Positions 16,292 through 25,037 of a stretch of DNA of 64,000 nt are shown piece by piece (the first letter of the stretch is position 1; every line of letters begins with the position of its first letter). The DNA is from Murinocardiopsis flavida. Its GTDB lineage: Bacteria; Actinomycetota; Actinomycetes; Streptosporangiales; Streptosporangiaceae. The position numbers and the translations under genes are program-made. The DNA lies in the NCBI RefSeq assembly GCF_003014485.1, contig NZ_PYGA01000033.1, forward strand, positions 1-64,000, read 5' to 3'. Under the pieces are notes generated by a model. It saw only the letters and a list, made by a program, of their open reading frames with translations, did not search any database and had not been told where the DNA came from.

Positions 16292-17215
16292 ATGTTGAAC
16301 ACGGCACCCCGACGACCCCGCCGCACCCGCACCCGCGTGCTGCGAACCGCCGCCGTCGCCTCCGCGACGGCAATGGCCGCCGCCGCACTCGCCTACGGCA
16401 TCCCCGGCGGCGGACCAGGGACCGCATCGGCCGAACCCGCGGCGAACGCCGCGGCGGACCCCTCGGCGAAGGCGCTGGTGTGGTCCGACGAGTTCAACGC
16501 CGACGCCGGGACCGCCCCCGACGGCTCGAAATGGAACATCGAGGTCAACGGCGACGGCGGCGGCAACAACGAGCGCCAGTACTACACCGACTCCAGAGAC
16601 AACCTCGCCCACGACGGCGCGGGCAACATGGTCATCACGGCGCGCAAGGACGACTCCGGCGCCCACCAGTGCCACTACGGCACCTGCCAGTACACCTCGG
16701 GCCGGATGAACACCGCCGGGAAGTTCACCCAGGAGTACGGCCGGTTCGAGGCCCGCATCAAGATCCCGACCGGTAAGGGCGTCTGGCCGGCGTTCTGGAT
16801 GCTCGGCGACGACTTCGGCGACGTCGGCTGGCCGGCGAGCGGCGAGATCGACATCATGGAGAACGTCGGCCATGAGCCGGCCACCGTGCACGGGACCCTG
16901 CACGGGCCGGGGTACTCCGGCGGCAACGGGATCACCGGCTCCTACAACCACCCGCAGGGCTGGGCGTTCACCGACACCTTCCACGACTTCGCGGTGGAGT
17001 GGAGCCCCGAGAAGATCACCTGGTTCGTCGACGGCGTCGCCTACCAGAGCTTCACCCCCGCCGACACCGGCGGCAACCCGTGGGTCTACGACCACCCGTT
17101 CTTCCTGATCCTCAACGTCGCGGTGGGCGGAGCCTGGCCGGGCGACCCCGACGGCTCGACGTCCTTCCCGCAGGAGATGAAGATCGACTACGTGCGGGTC
17201 TACGACCTCGGCTGA
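16292..17215 (+). CDS. Secreted GH16 beta-glucanase (laminarinase type)
   Basis: 307 residues. A signal peptide (about 1-47) is followed by a single GH16 jelly-roll domain. The catalytic signature GEIDIMENVG gives nucleophile Glu185, Asp187 and acid/base Glu190. WPAFWML just before it and HDFAVEWSPEKITWFVDG after it are typical of bacterial endo-1,3-beta-glucanases. It should cut laminarin or mixed-linked beta-glucan outside the cell. No carbohydrate-binding module is present. ATG 16292 is chosen because the signal peptide follows at once. The CelR-like operator upstream suggests induction by cello- or laminari-oligosaccharides. Confidence 0.9.
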   Translation: MLNTAPRRPRRTRTRVLRTAAVASATAMAAAALAYGIPGGGPGTASAEPAANAAADPSAKALVWSDEFNADAGTAPDGSKWNIEVNGDGGGNNERQYYTDSRDNLAHDGAGNMVITARKDDSGAHQCHYGTCQYTSGRMNTAGKFTQEYGRFEARIKIPTGKGVWPAFWMLGDDFGDVGWPASGEIDIMENVGHEPATVHGTLHGPGYSGGNGITGSYNHPQGWAFTDTFHDFAVEWSPEKITWFVDGVAYQSFTPADTGGNPWVYDHPFFLILNVAVGGAWPGDPDGSTSFPQEMKIDYVRVYDLG

Positions 17216-17257
17216 GTCCGGGCGCCCTCCACGGGCGGGCGGCCCTGCCGGGGGCAT

Positions 17258-17298
17258 CGGGCGGTACCGGTGCGGCGACCCCGCACCGGTACCGCCCG
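17258..17298. terminator. Bidirectional terminator hairpin
   Basis: A perfect 18-bp stem (17258-17275 with 17281-17298) and a 5-nt loop between the converging GH16 and GlsB-like genes. Confidence 0.85.
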
Positions 17299-17318
17299 GC
17301 GCGGGGACGCGCGCCGGA

Positions 17319-17573
17319 TCAGTGGTGCGACCTGCCCCAGACCCCTGCGGTCAGGTAGACCCCCGCCACGGCGATCAGGATCTGCACGACGAGCACGATG
17401 AGCCACATCGTGGTGAAGAACGCCGCGACCCAGCCGCCCAGGAACGCCGCGACGATCCCGATGACGATGGTCAGCCAGATCGGGATCTGCTGCTTGCCGG
17501 GGATGATGAGCCGGGCGATGGCACCGATGATCAGGCCGACCACGAGCGCGCTGATAATCCCGGTGATCTCCAT
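17319..17573 (-). CDS. GlsB/YeaQ/YmgE family stress-response membrane protein
   Basis: 84 residues with three hydrophobic helices and the family marks GLIIGAIARLIIPGKQ and GWVAAFF (transglycosylase-associated protein family). These are small membrane proteins linked to envelope or general stress; their activity is unknown. The start ATG has an excellent AAGGAGGTG six bases upstream. Monocistronic. Confidence 0.88.
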   Translation of the reverse strand: MEITGIISALVVGLIIGAIARLIIPGKQQIPIWLTIVIGIVAAFLGGWVAAFFTTMWLIVLVVQILIAVAGVYLTAGVWGRSHH

Positions 17574-17814
17574 GTCCGCACCTCCTTGAGGATGAACTGC
17601 CGACACCCTCGATATGCCCCGGCGCGCGCCGATCACGCATTCCGGCCCCGCCGTCGCCGCCCTGACCGGCGCACTTTGATCAGGATCGAAAGGTGTGGCG
17701 GCGCGCGCCCGCCGCACGTGATGATGGGGGCGCGCGTACGGGCACGGTCCGACCGGCGCCCGCCCCGAACGAGGGAGGGCGGCGTGGGCGGCGATGGGGA
17801 CGCCGCCCGGCCGG

Positions 17815-18819
17815 TCAGACCTGCCAGTCCGGGGACTTCGTGTTCAACAGCTCTCGGCCGGGTCTGGTGATCGTGTGCAGCACGTTCTGCCGGTCGCGGG
17901 TACTCACGATGAGCCCGGCGTCGCGCAGGATCCGGGTGTGGTGGCTCACCACGCTGTCGGAGACCGCGAGCCGTGCGGCCAGCTCGGATGTCGTGAGTCC
18001 GAGTGCCACCGCGTCGAGGACGGCGGCGCGGGTGGCGCCCAGCAGCGCGGTGAGTACCCTCCCGGCGTCCGCGGCACCGCCCCTGCGCGCCCGGACCATC
18101 CCGTTGTGCAGGGGGTAGACCAGCACCGGCGGCAGTCCGGGGTCGGCCAGCGCCACCGGGTGCTTCCAGCAGAAGTACGAGGGCACCAGGCGCAGGCCGC
18201 GGCCGTTCAGGTGCAGATCCGACTCGACCGGGTAGGCGGCGCTCAGCACCGGGGGCTCCCAGCGCATCAGCGGCTCGAAGGAGCTCAGGAGCCCGTGGGT
18301 CCAGCCGTCGAGGATGGCGCGGGAGCGGCGTACCCGGTCGGAGTCGACGTCGGCGCGGATGTCCTCCCAGTACGGGGCGATGGCGACGTCGTGATAGCTC
18401 CGCATGGCCGCGCGCAGGTCCTCGCGCGGGCGGCGCTCGCCCGAGGCGAGCCCCTTGGCCCAGGTCGGGACCTCGCGGTAGCGGGCCAGCTTGCCGATCT
18501 CGTGGTCGAGGCGGGCCGGCGGGGTCGCCGAGATGGCGTCGAGCGCGGCGTCGAACCCGTGCCGGGCCTCGTCGGGGGTGAGGAAGTCGGGGAAGTACGC
18601 CGAGAACGGGGCGATGGGCAGCAGGGTCGTGCGAACGGTGTCGGCAAGGCCCCGCCTGGGGACCTCCCGGCGCGCCTCGTCGAACCAGTCGAGCACCACG
18701 GCGCGCCCGCGCCGGGTCTGGAACCGGTGCAGGCTCACCACCAGCTCCCACATGGGGTCGGGCTCGGAGGCGACGCGCAGCCGGGCGATGTCCTCAGGTC
18801 CGAAGTGGATTCGCAGCAT
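17815..18819 (-). CDS. ArsR-type winged-helix regulator with DUF5937-like N-terminal domain
   Basis: 334 residues. The C-terminal 80 residues form a winged helix: LLGATRAAVLDAVALGL, SELAARLAVSDSVVSHHTRIL, and the wing GLIVSTRDRQNVLHTIT. The N-terminal 230 residues (MLRIHFGPEDIARLRVA start, FPDFLTPDEARHGF) match the DUF5937 layout common in Streptomyces regulators. No metal-binding Cys pair of classical ArsR is seen, so the signal is probably not a metal. It stands alone downstream of, and in the same direction as, the ADH-amidohydrolase-DUF59 operon. A role in controlling that operon is only a guess. Confidence 0.82.
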   Translation of the reverse strand: MLRIHFGPEDIARLRVASEPDPMWELVVSLHRFQTRRGRAVVLDWFDEARREVPRRGLADTVRTTLLPIAPFSAYFPDFLTPDEARHGFDAALDAISATPPARLDHEIGKLARYREVPTWAKGLASGERRPREDLRAAMRSYHDVAIAPYWEDIRADVDSDRVRRSRAILDGWTHGLLSSFEPLMRWEPPVLSAAYPVESDLHLNGRGLRLVPSYFCWKHPVALADPGLPPVLVYPLHNGMVRARRGGAADAGRVLTALLGATRAAVLDAVALGLTTSELAARLAVSDSVVSHHTRILRDAGLIVSTRDRQNVLHTITRPGRELLNTKSPDWQV

Positions 18820-18947
18820 CACCGGCTCCCGTCCAGTCGACGGCGGACCTGGCGGCCGCGCCCCGCACCCGTCACTCGGCGGATGCGGCGGGCGACCGTC
18901 CGCACGGGTGTTGGACGCACCGGGGCGGTACCCGGATCGCCGATGCG

Positions 18948-18975
18948 GGGTGGTGGCACGAACCGGCCACCACCC
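18948..18975. terminator. Hairpin, possible second terminator of the DUF59 operon
   Basis: 10-bp stem GGGTGGTGGC / GCCACCACCC with an 8-nt loop, upstream of the ArsR-type gene and downstream of the DUF59 gene. Confidence 0.5.
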
Positions 18976-19038
18976 GGAGTCACCGATTGTGCCCCGGAAC
19001 ACCGGGGCGCGGAAGGCCCGGGATCCCGGCGTTCCCGG

Positions 19039-19072
19039 GCCTGCCGGCCCCGCGTGCACGGGACCGGCAGGC
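19039..19072. terminator. Terminator of the ADH-amidohydrolase-DUF59 operon
   Basis: GCCTGCCGG at 19039-19047 pairs with CCGGCAGGC at 19064-19072, with further pairing inside, about 70 bp after the DUF59 stop. A further GGCCCGGG hairpin lies next to it at about 19016-19042. No gene is seen in 18820-19139. Confidence 0.6.
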
Positions 19073-19139
19073 CGGGGACGGCGCCCGCTCCACGCGCGCG
19101 GCCCTGATGGCGGGACGCGGCGGGGGCGGGGCCGGCCGC

Positions 19140-19871
19140 TCAGCCGGCCGTTCCGGTGCTCCGCTCCGGGTACCGGGTGCGGAGCAGCCCCCGGCACCAG
19201 TCGGCGTTGCCCTCGATGCTGAGGCGGGTGGTGCGGGCGATCCGCAGCCGGATCGGGAGTTCCGCCGCAGTGAGCGGGGTGCCGTCGTCGCCGAGCAGCA
19301 GCGGCGCACCGTCGCCGTCGGGCAGGCCCAGGTCGGCGCGCCTGCGGCGGAGCCGGTCGAGGCCGGCCCGGTCGACCCGGCCGGCGAGGTCGCCCAGCCG
19401 CAGCCGCACCAGTTCGGCGTGGTCGGAACCGGCGGTGAGCAGGCCGAACGCGAGGAGTTCCTGGCAGGCGGCGTGCGCCTTGCGCCAGAAGGTGCGGCGC
19501 AGGTCGTCCAGGCCGTCGCGGCCGTCCGCCGCCGTTTCGGGGAACGCGGCGCCGAACCCGCCGCCCGCCGCGACGCCGCTGGTGATCTCCGCGGCGGCGA
19601 AGTGGTCGATGAGCCGCACCCGGGCGGCCGCGACGCCGGGGAGGGCGCGCAGCGCGTCGTGGGCGTCGGCGACCATGAGGAAGGCGAAGTTCGGCGCGCA
19701 GAAATAGGTGGGCAGCCGCAGCTCCGCGGTCACGGCGCCGGTACGGTCGAGGTCGACGGACGCGACGAAGCCGAGGTCGGTGATCGGTTCGTCGAGTTCG
19801 GGGTCGCGCACCGTCGCCAGCGCCTGCCATACGGCGGTGATCGGGACGGGCGGCCCGGCCCCGGCGGTCAC
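19140..19871 (-). CDS. DUF59/MIP18-type iron-sulfur cluster assembly protein with C-terminal extension
   Basis: 243 residues. The first 105 residues are a DUF59 (PaaD/SufT-like) domain: VWQALATVRDPELDEPITDLGFV, then TYFCAPNFAFLM with the conserved Cys. Such domains help insert Fe-S or diiron centres. The remaining 135 residues (FWRKAHAACQELLAFGLL and on) have no domain that I recognise. This longer DUF59 form is typical of the gene next to soluble propane/acetone monooxygenases (mim/prm clusters), where it is thought to assist maturation. GTG start at 19871 overlaps the amidohydrolase stop. No monooxygenase is in the window. Confidence 0.8.
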   Translation of the reverse strand: MTAGAGPPVPITAVWQALATVRDPELDEPITDLGFVASVDLDRTGAVTAELRLPTYFCAPNFAFLMVADAHDALRALPGVAAARVRLIDHFAAAEITSGVAAGGGFGAAFPETAADGRDGLDDLRRTFWRKAHAACQELLAFGLLTAGSDHAELVRLRLGDLAGRVDRAGLDRLRRRRADLGLPDGDGAPLLLGDDGTPLTAAELPIRLRIARTTRLSIEGNADWCRGLLRTRYPERSTGTAG

Positions 19872-20914
19872 CGCTGCACCGCTTCGTTGCGCTCGGCGGC
19901 GACCGTGGGCGGGCCGAGGGGTTCGGGGGTCGCGGGGCCGAGTCCGGCCGGCACCTCGATGTCGTAGAGGCGGGCGGCGTTCAGGCCGAGGATCCGGCGC
20001 TTGATGTCGGGGGTCAGCGTGCCGTACTCGCCCTGGAGGTCCTCGGGGATCTGGAAGTCGACAAAGGCCTCGACCAGCCACTTCGGGGTCCAGATGGCGT
20101 AGTCGCTGGCGAACGTGATGCGGGTGTCGTCCAGCCAGTACAGCAGTTCGCCGATGATCCGCGCGAAGTAGCGCGGCCGCGTGTGGATGAACGGCATGGC
20201 CACGGCGAGCCCGCCGTAGACGTTGGGCTCCTGGGTGGCGATCCAGCAGAAGTCCTCCAGCCGGGGCAGGCCGACGTGTTCCACGATGAAGTTCAGTTCG
20301 GGGAACGCCGAGGCGGCGTCGTCCACGTCGGCGACGTCGAAGGCGTCGCGGTTCAACGGGTAGATGGTCGGGCCCTTGTGCACGTGGATGTTGCTGATGC
20401 CCAGCTCCTGGCATTTCTCCAGGTAGCGGTAGGACCACGGGTCGGAGAGCAGCCACCCTTTGGAGTCGCCCTTCCACTCGGCCGTGTAGAGCTTGACCCC
20501 CTTGAGCCGCCAGCGCTCGGCGAGGCGTTCCAGCGCGGCCAGCCCGGCCTCGCCGTCGCGCGGGTCGAACGCCCCGTTGACGATGAACCGGTCGGGGTGC
20601 TTCTCGGCGAGCACGCCGTCCTGCTCGGTGGTGTTGAACCCGTTGACGAAGAAGTCGGTCAGGTAGGTGGGTTGGAAGATCGCCTTGTCGACGTGGCCGA
20701 CCTCGAAGAGGTCGTGCAGGATGTCCGCCTCGCTCTGCCGCTGGAAGTGCGCGAGGTCCCACGTGGCGTGCTCGGGGCTGAGGTTGCGGTGGTAGTCGTA
20801 GAAGCAGTTGATGAAGCCCGTGCCGTAGCGGTTCGCCTGGTTGGCGGGGGTGCCGTCCCAGAAGTGGATGTGTCCGTCGACGATGAAGTAGCGCTCGCCG
20901 TCCTTCTCGTACAT
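19868..20914 (-). CDS. Amidohydrolase-2 family protein (mim/prm cluster type)
   Basis: 348 residues of the metal-dependent TIM-barrel amidohydrolase-2 family (decarboxylase-like). The N-terminal metal motif is DGHIHFW; later marks are KLYTAEWKGDSKGW, HVHKGPTIYPLN, NFIVEHVGLPRLEDF and TFASDYAIWTP. The sequence style matches the amidohydrolase encoded beside binuclear-iron monooxygenases of mycobacteria and rhodococci, where it is required or co-induced but not understood. It lies 62 bp after the ADH gene and overlaps the DUF59 gene, so the three form one operon. ATG 20914 has GGAGG upstream. Confidence 0.85.
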   Translation of the reverse strand: MYEKDGERYFIVDGHIHFWDGTPANQANRYGTGFINCFYDYHRNLSPEHATWDLAHFQRQSEADILHDLFEVGHVDKAIFQPTYLTDFFVNGFNTTEQDGVLAEKHPDRFIVNGAFDPRDGEAGLAALERLAERWRLKGVKLYTAEWKGDSKGWLLSDPWSYRYLEKCQELGISNIHVHKGPTIYPLNRDAFDVADVDDAASAFPELNFIVEHVGLPRLEDFCWIATQEPNVYGGLAVAMPFIHTRPRYFARIIGELLYWLDDTRITFASDYAIWTPKWLVEAFVDFQIPEDLQGEYGTLTPDIKRRILGLNAARLYDIEVPAGLGPATPEPLGPPTVAAERNEAVQR

Positions 20915-20976
20915 TTCGGCCTCCGTGGCGCACGAGGGGATTCGCGGAAGAGGTGGAGGAGGCGGGTGGCCCGGCG

Positions 20977-22014
20977 TCAGCGCTTCACGGGTTCCAGGAT
21001 GGCGCGCCCGCCGGGCAGGCGGCCGGCGTCGAGGTCGGCGAGCGCGTCGAGCGCCGCGTCGAGCGGGTAGCTCTTGGTGCGCAGCCGCACCTTCCCCTGG
21101 GCCGCGAGGGTCATGAGTTCGTCCAGGTCGTTGTAGGAGCCGACCAGGTTGCCGATGACGCTGATCTCGCGCGAGATGACGTCGATCGTGGGGATGTCGA
21201 CCCGGCCGCCGTAGCCGATGACGAAGTAGCTGCCGGCGTCGCGGGTCATGGCCACGCCGTCGGCCTCGGTGCCCTGCTCGCCGACGAAGTCGAGGACGAC
21301 GTTCGCGCCGCTGCCCCCGGTGATGTCGCGGACCGCGTCGACGTGCGCGCCGTCGGCCGCGACCGTGTGCCGCGCCCCCAGTTCGGCCGCGAGGTGCAGG
21401 GCGTCCTCGGAGCGGTCGACAACGGTGATGTCGGCGGGGGTGAGGGCCGCGAGCGACTGGAGTCCGATGTGGCCCAGGCCGCCGGCGCCGATCAGGACCA
21501 CGTGCGCACCCGGGTACAGCAGCGGGGCGGCCTTGCGGACGGCGTGGTAGGCGGTGAGCCCGGCGTCGGCGAGCGCGGCGACCTCGGCGGGCGCGAGTCC
21601 GGCCGCGAGTTTGACGCAGGCGCGGGCGTTGGTGACCATGCGCTCGGCCATGCCGCCGTCGCGGTTGATGCCGGGGAACTTGGAGTCGGCGCAGTGGACG
21701 TCGTCGCCCGCGCGGCAGGCGCGGCAGAGCCCGCAGGTGACGAACGGGTGCAGGATCACGGTGTCGCCCGCGGCGACGTTGGTCACCGCGGACCCGGTGG
21801 CGAGCACGGTCCCGGCGTTCTCGTGGCCGATCGTGTACGGCAGCCGCACCCCGCTCTTCTCGGCCCACTGCCCTTCGATGATGTGCAGGTCGGTGCGGCA
21901 CACTCCGGCGGCGTTCACTTCGACCAGCACGTCCATCGGCCCGTGGACCTCGGGTTCGGCGATGTCGTCGATGGACGGGGGGCGGTGGTACCCGTGGACC
22001 CGTACGGCACGCAT
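20977..22014 (-). CDS. Zinc-dependent NAD(P) alcohol dehydrogenase
   Basis: 345 residues of the medium-chain dehydrogenase family. Catalytic zinc ligands are Cys39 (GVCRTDLH) and the GHE of TIGHENAG. The structural zinc loop CGLCRACRAGDDVHC has four cysteines. The Rossmann motif is GAGGLGHIGLQ. It would oxidise an alcohol such as 2-propanol or 1-propanol, or a diol, if the locus belongs to alkane metabolism. It is the first gene of the operon, followed by amidohydrolase and DUF59. Confidence 0.9.
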   Translation of the reverse strand: MRAVRVHGYHRPPSIDDIAEPEVHGPMDVLVEVNAAGVCRTDLHIIEGQWAEKSGVRLPYTIGHENAGTVLATGSAVTNVAAGDTVILHPFVTCGLCRACRAGDDVHCADSKFPGINRDGGMAERMVTNARACVKLAAGLAPAEVAALADAGLTAYHAVRKAAPLLYPGAHVVLIGAGGLGHIGLQSLAALTPADITVVDRSEDALHLAAELGARHTVAADGAHVDAVRDITGGSGANVVLDFVGEQGTEADGVAMTRDAGSYFVIGYGGRVDIPTIDVISREISVIGNLVGSYNDLDELMTLAAQGKVRLRTKSYPLDAALDALADLDAGRLPGGRAILEPVKR

Positions 22015-22145
22015 GCGGCCTCCTTGGTGTGAGCTGCCTCACTCCATTTTCGACCATGCGGGCCGCGGCGGCCAAGGGGCGCCGCCCCCTATCGGCGCAC
22101 CGCGGACGACAGTGCTGCCGCTGCCGCCGTGCGCCGCCGCGCGGG

Positions 22146-22616
22146 TCACACGTGGATGGCGAGCTTGAACTCGGCGAAGTCCAGGTTCACGCCGGATCCG
22201 GAGTTGTGCCGCACCATGACCGACACCGGGGTGCCGACCTTGACGAACATGCCCCACGTCTTGGCGAGGTACTGGCCGCCGGGTGTCGGGGCGTGGTCCT
22301 GGGTGCAGGTGGAGTCGTGGCCGGTCGACAGGTCGAGCGGGTCGCGGACGAAGCGGTCGCGCACCTCGTTGTAGCCGCCGTCGGGCCAGAACAGCATCGC
22401 GTAGAGGTCGGCCCAGCCGTCGGCCGAGGGCCAGATGAGGCCCGCGCGGGGGTGGCCGTCGGTGGCGGTCTCGCCGTCGGGCTGGGCGGGGTCGTGCATC
22501 CCGTGCTCGTCGTAGGACTCGGTGCCGAACGGGAAGCGCACGACGGTGTACGCCTCGCCCGCGGGGATGAGCTGCGGGCCGGTGGTGATGAGGGAACAGA
22601 CCTGGGGGGCGGCCAT
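22146..22616 (-). CDS. Conserved hypothetical protein
   Basis: 156 residues, acidic, no signal peptide and no membrane helix. It is rich in aromatic residues and has GLIWPSADGWADLYAMLFWPDGGYNEVRD in its middle (split here as GLIWPSADGW and LYAMLFWPDGG), and ends with a beta-rich segment MVRHNSGSGVNLDFAEFKLA. I do not recognise the family. The ATG is preceded by CGGAG. It lies between the ADH operon and the L,D-transpeptidase, in the same direction as both, but the gaps on each side suggest its own transcript. Confidence 0.6.
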   Translation of the reverse strand: MAAPQVCSLITTGPQLIPAGEAYTVVRFPFGTESYDEHGMHDPAQPDGETATDGHPRAGLIWPSADGWADLYAMLFWPDGGYNEVRDRFVRDPLDLSTGHDSTCTQDHAPTPGGQYLAKTWGMFVKVGTPVSVMVRHNSGSGVNLDFAEFKLAIHV

Positions 22617-22779
22617 GACGACTCCGATCGCTCGACGCGGCGGATCCCCGGTGTGCGGGCCGGGGCCCTGCGCCCAGGCTATGAGACGGGGCCGCCGGTG
22701 CGCCGGGAATCGCCGGATAAACCGGTCGGCCGCGTCCGGGCGGCACGGCGGCGCCCCGCGGCCCGGCGGTGTGACGACG

Positions 22780-22816
22780 CGCGGGCGCCGCCCCGGGCAA
22801 TGGGGCGGCGCCCGCG
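22780..22816. terminator. Terminator of the L,D-transpeptidase gene
   Basis: A 15-bp perfect stem (22780-22794 with 22802-22816), 7-nt loop, 16 bp after the stop of the minus-strand gene. Confidence 0.85.
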
Positions 22817-22831
22817 GACGCAGAGGGGCGG

Positions 22832-24127
22832 TTACGCGGAGCCGTGCGGCGAGCCGGGCGAGCCCGGCTTGTCGGTGGTGTCGGGCTCGCCGAGCGCGCT
22901 CTCCTTCAACCACTCGTCCCAGGGGCGCTGCCAGTAGCCCCAGCCGTTGTCGACCTCAAGGTCGCGGGTGGTGCCGGTGACGATGTAGGGGTCGCCGATC
23001 AGGGTGTTCTCGTAGAACCACTTGGAGTCCTGGAGGTTCATGTTGGTGCAGCCGTGGCTCACGTTGTCGGAGCCCAGCGACGGGTTGCCCGCGGAGGTGT
23101 GCGCGAACTCGCCGCTGTTGGAGAACCGGACGGCGTAGGCGACGGTCAGGCTGTAGGCGCCGGGGCTGCCCTCGGGGATGCCGATGGTGGCGGAGTCCAT
23201 CTTGTAGTTGGTGTGCCGCTCCATGGTGACGTGCGTACCGCTGGTGGTGCGGAATTCCGGCTTGGTGCCGTCGCCGTTGCTGATGGGGAAGTCCTTGATC
23301 TCCTTGCCGTCGCGCTCGACGACCATGCGGTGGGACTTGTTGCTCACCGTGCTGATCTGGGAGCGGCCCACCTCGAACGCGAGCCGGTAGTTGCGCAGCC
23401 CGTAGACGCCCTTGGCGGCGGGCACCCCTGCGAGGTGCATGTCGACGGTGACCTTCTGGTTCGGCTCCCAGTACTCCTTGGGGCGGAACACGGCGGTCTT
23501 GTCGTCGAACCAGTTCCAGGCGCCGACGGCGGGCTTCTCCGAGGTCACGTTCATCGCGGCCTCGACCTTCTCCTTGTTCTCCACGGGGAGGTCGAAGTTC
23601 ACGATGACCGGCATGCCCACGCCGACCTCGTCGCCGCTCGACGGGAAGTTCGACTCCAGTTCCAGGCGCTTGCCCTCGGTGGCGGGCAGGGTCGAGAAGG
23701 AGCTCTCGACCTTCTCGGCGCCGCCGCCGGTGGCGATGTCGGCCCGGACCGTGACCTTGGCGCCGGGGGTGAGCGTCCAGTCGCTGGTCCAGGTGGTCTT
23801 GTCCTTGTTCAGGGAACCGGTGATCTCGTCGGCGGGGTTGTCCTTCTTCTTCTCCTCGCCGGAGCCGTCCTCGGCGTCCTCAGGGGGGACCACCTCGACC
23901 TCGACGTCCTTGACCGTGCCGTCGGCGGCCTTGACCGTGATGGGCAGGTCGGGCCGGACCTCGGTGGCGCCGTCCTTCGGTGCGATGACGGCGGCGGGCG
24001 CGTCCTCGCCGCCGCCGGTACCCCCGCCCCCGCCGCCACCGGTGCATGCGCTCGCGAGGAGCACGACGGCCCCGGCGAGGACCGCGATCCGCAACGCCGA
24101 CGTGGGTCTGGGGGGCTTGCTCGGCAT
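22832..24127 (-). CDS. L,D-transpeptidase lipoprotein (Ig-like plus YkuD domains)
   Basis: 431 residues. The lipoprotein signal ends in LLASACTGG, followed by a Gly-rich linker. Two Ig-like domains (about 50-240) precede the YkuD catalytic domain, whose nucleophile is Cys360 in SDNVSHGCTNM. The layout matches mycobacterial LdtMt2/LppS, which make 3-3 peptidoglycan cross-links resistant to most beta-lactams. A tryptophan-rich tail (WGYWQRPWDEWLKES) closes the domain as in the family. ATG 24127 follows GGAGG. It acts outside the membrane on stem peptides. Monocistronic, with its own terminator. Confidence 0.92.
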   Translation of the reverse strand: MPSKPPRPTSALRIAVLAGAVVLLASACTGGGGGGGTGGGEDAPAAVIAPKDGATEVRPDLPITVKAADGTVKDVEVEVVPPEDAEDGSGEEKKKDNPADEITGSLNKDKTTWTSDWTLTPGAKVTVRADIATGGGAEKVESSFSTLPATEGKRLELESNFPSSGDEVGVGMPVIVNFDLPVENKEKVEAAMNVTSEKPAVGAWNWFDDKTAVFRPKEYWEPNQKVTVDMHLAGVPAAKGVYGLRNYRLAFEVGRSQISTVSNKSHRMVVERDGKEIKDFPISNGDGTKPEFRTTSGTHVTMERHTNYKMDSATIGIPEGSPGAYSLTVAYAVRFSNSGEFAHTSAGNPSLGSDNVSHGCTNMNLQDSKWFYENTLIGDPYIVTGTTRDLEVDNGWGYWQRPWDEWLKESALGEPDTTDKPGSPGSPHGSA

Positions 24128-24377
24128 GGTGTACCTCCGAAGGCTCAGGCCGCGACCGGTGCGGCGGGACGGGGCGGGCACCGTGCTGATCCTGAGCGAG
24201 ACCGCTGGAAACCTGTGCGTTCCGCTTTTGGGGAGGAAGCGGGCGTATATGGCAAGTCTAGGTCGGAAACGGGCATGCCGGGGCCCGCAGGGCCGATGTG
24301 GCCGGGACCGGATACTCAGCCGGGGCGAGTATCCGTACGGATGTGCCGCCCCCTGTGCCGCGGCGATGCTGGCGGGC

Positions 24378-25037
24378 ATGAAAGGCCTCTACGCACTCAA
24401 GCCCTGGTACGCGGCGCGGTTGGCGGGACTGCGCCGGGTGCTCGTCGCCCACGGCGTCTCGCCCGACGCCCTGACCTGGTCCGGTGTGCTGTTCGGCGCT
24501 GCTGCGGGCGGCGCCGTCGCGCTGCTGCCCGCCGGGCCATTCGCGGGGGCCGCCGTCGCCGTGCTGCTCGCCGCGCGGCTGGCCTGCGCGAACCTCGACG
24601 GCGGGGTCGCGCGGGACAGCGGGCGGATGACCCGCAACGGCGCCGTGCGCAATGAGCTCGGCGACCGCCTCGCCGAGTTCGCCGTCCTCGCGGGGTGCCT
24701 GGCGGTCGCCCCCGCGGGGTGGGTGCTGGGCGCCGCCGCGGCGGCGACCCTGCCGTCCTGGATCGCCCTGGCGGGCGCGGCAGCGGGGGCGCCGCGCCCG
24801 CAGGGCGGCCCGGTCGGCAAGACCGAGCGGTGCCTGCTCCTGGTGGTCCTCGCCGCGGTGCCGGGGGCAGCGGTGCCGGTGCTCGCCGCGATCGCGGCCG
24901 GGTCGGTGCTCACGGCGGGGTGGCGGCTGGTGCGGGTCACGCGCGCGCTGCGCGTCCTCGACCAGTGCGCCGGCCGGCGGGACGCGGGGGAGCAGGCGGC
25001 GCGATCGGCCGGTACCGGCCACGGCGGTGCGGCATGA
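24378..25037 (+). CDS. CDP-alcohol phosphatidyltransferase family membrane protein
   Basis: 219 residues with about five membrane helices. It belongs to the enzymes that join CDP-diacylglycerol and an alcohol. The motif is divergent: NLDGGVARDSG keeps DG..AR, but the aspartate three before DG is Ala, and the later GxxxD reads GAVRN before ELGD. Two of the four metal-binding Asp are therefore changed; a known subfamily has a similar NE..D ending. ATG 24378 or 24366 may be the start, with no strong ribosome binding site. It overlaps the CdsA-like gene by ATGA, so both act in one phospholipid operon. Confidence 0.78.
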   Translation: MKGLYALKPWYAARLAGLRRVLVAHGVSPDALTWSGVLFGAAAGGAVALLPAGPFAGAAVAVLLAARLACANLDGGVARDSGRMTRNGAVRNELGDRLAEFAVLAGCLAVAPAGWVLGAAAAATLPSWIALAGAAAGAPRPQGGPVGKTERCLLLVVLAAVPGAAVPVLAAIAAGSVLTAGWRLVRVTRALRVLDQCAGRRDAGEQAARSAGTGHGGAA

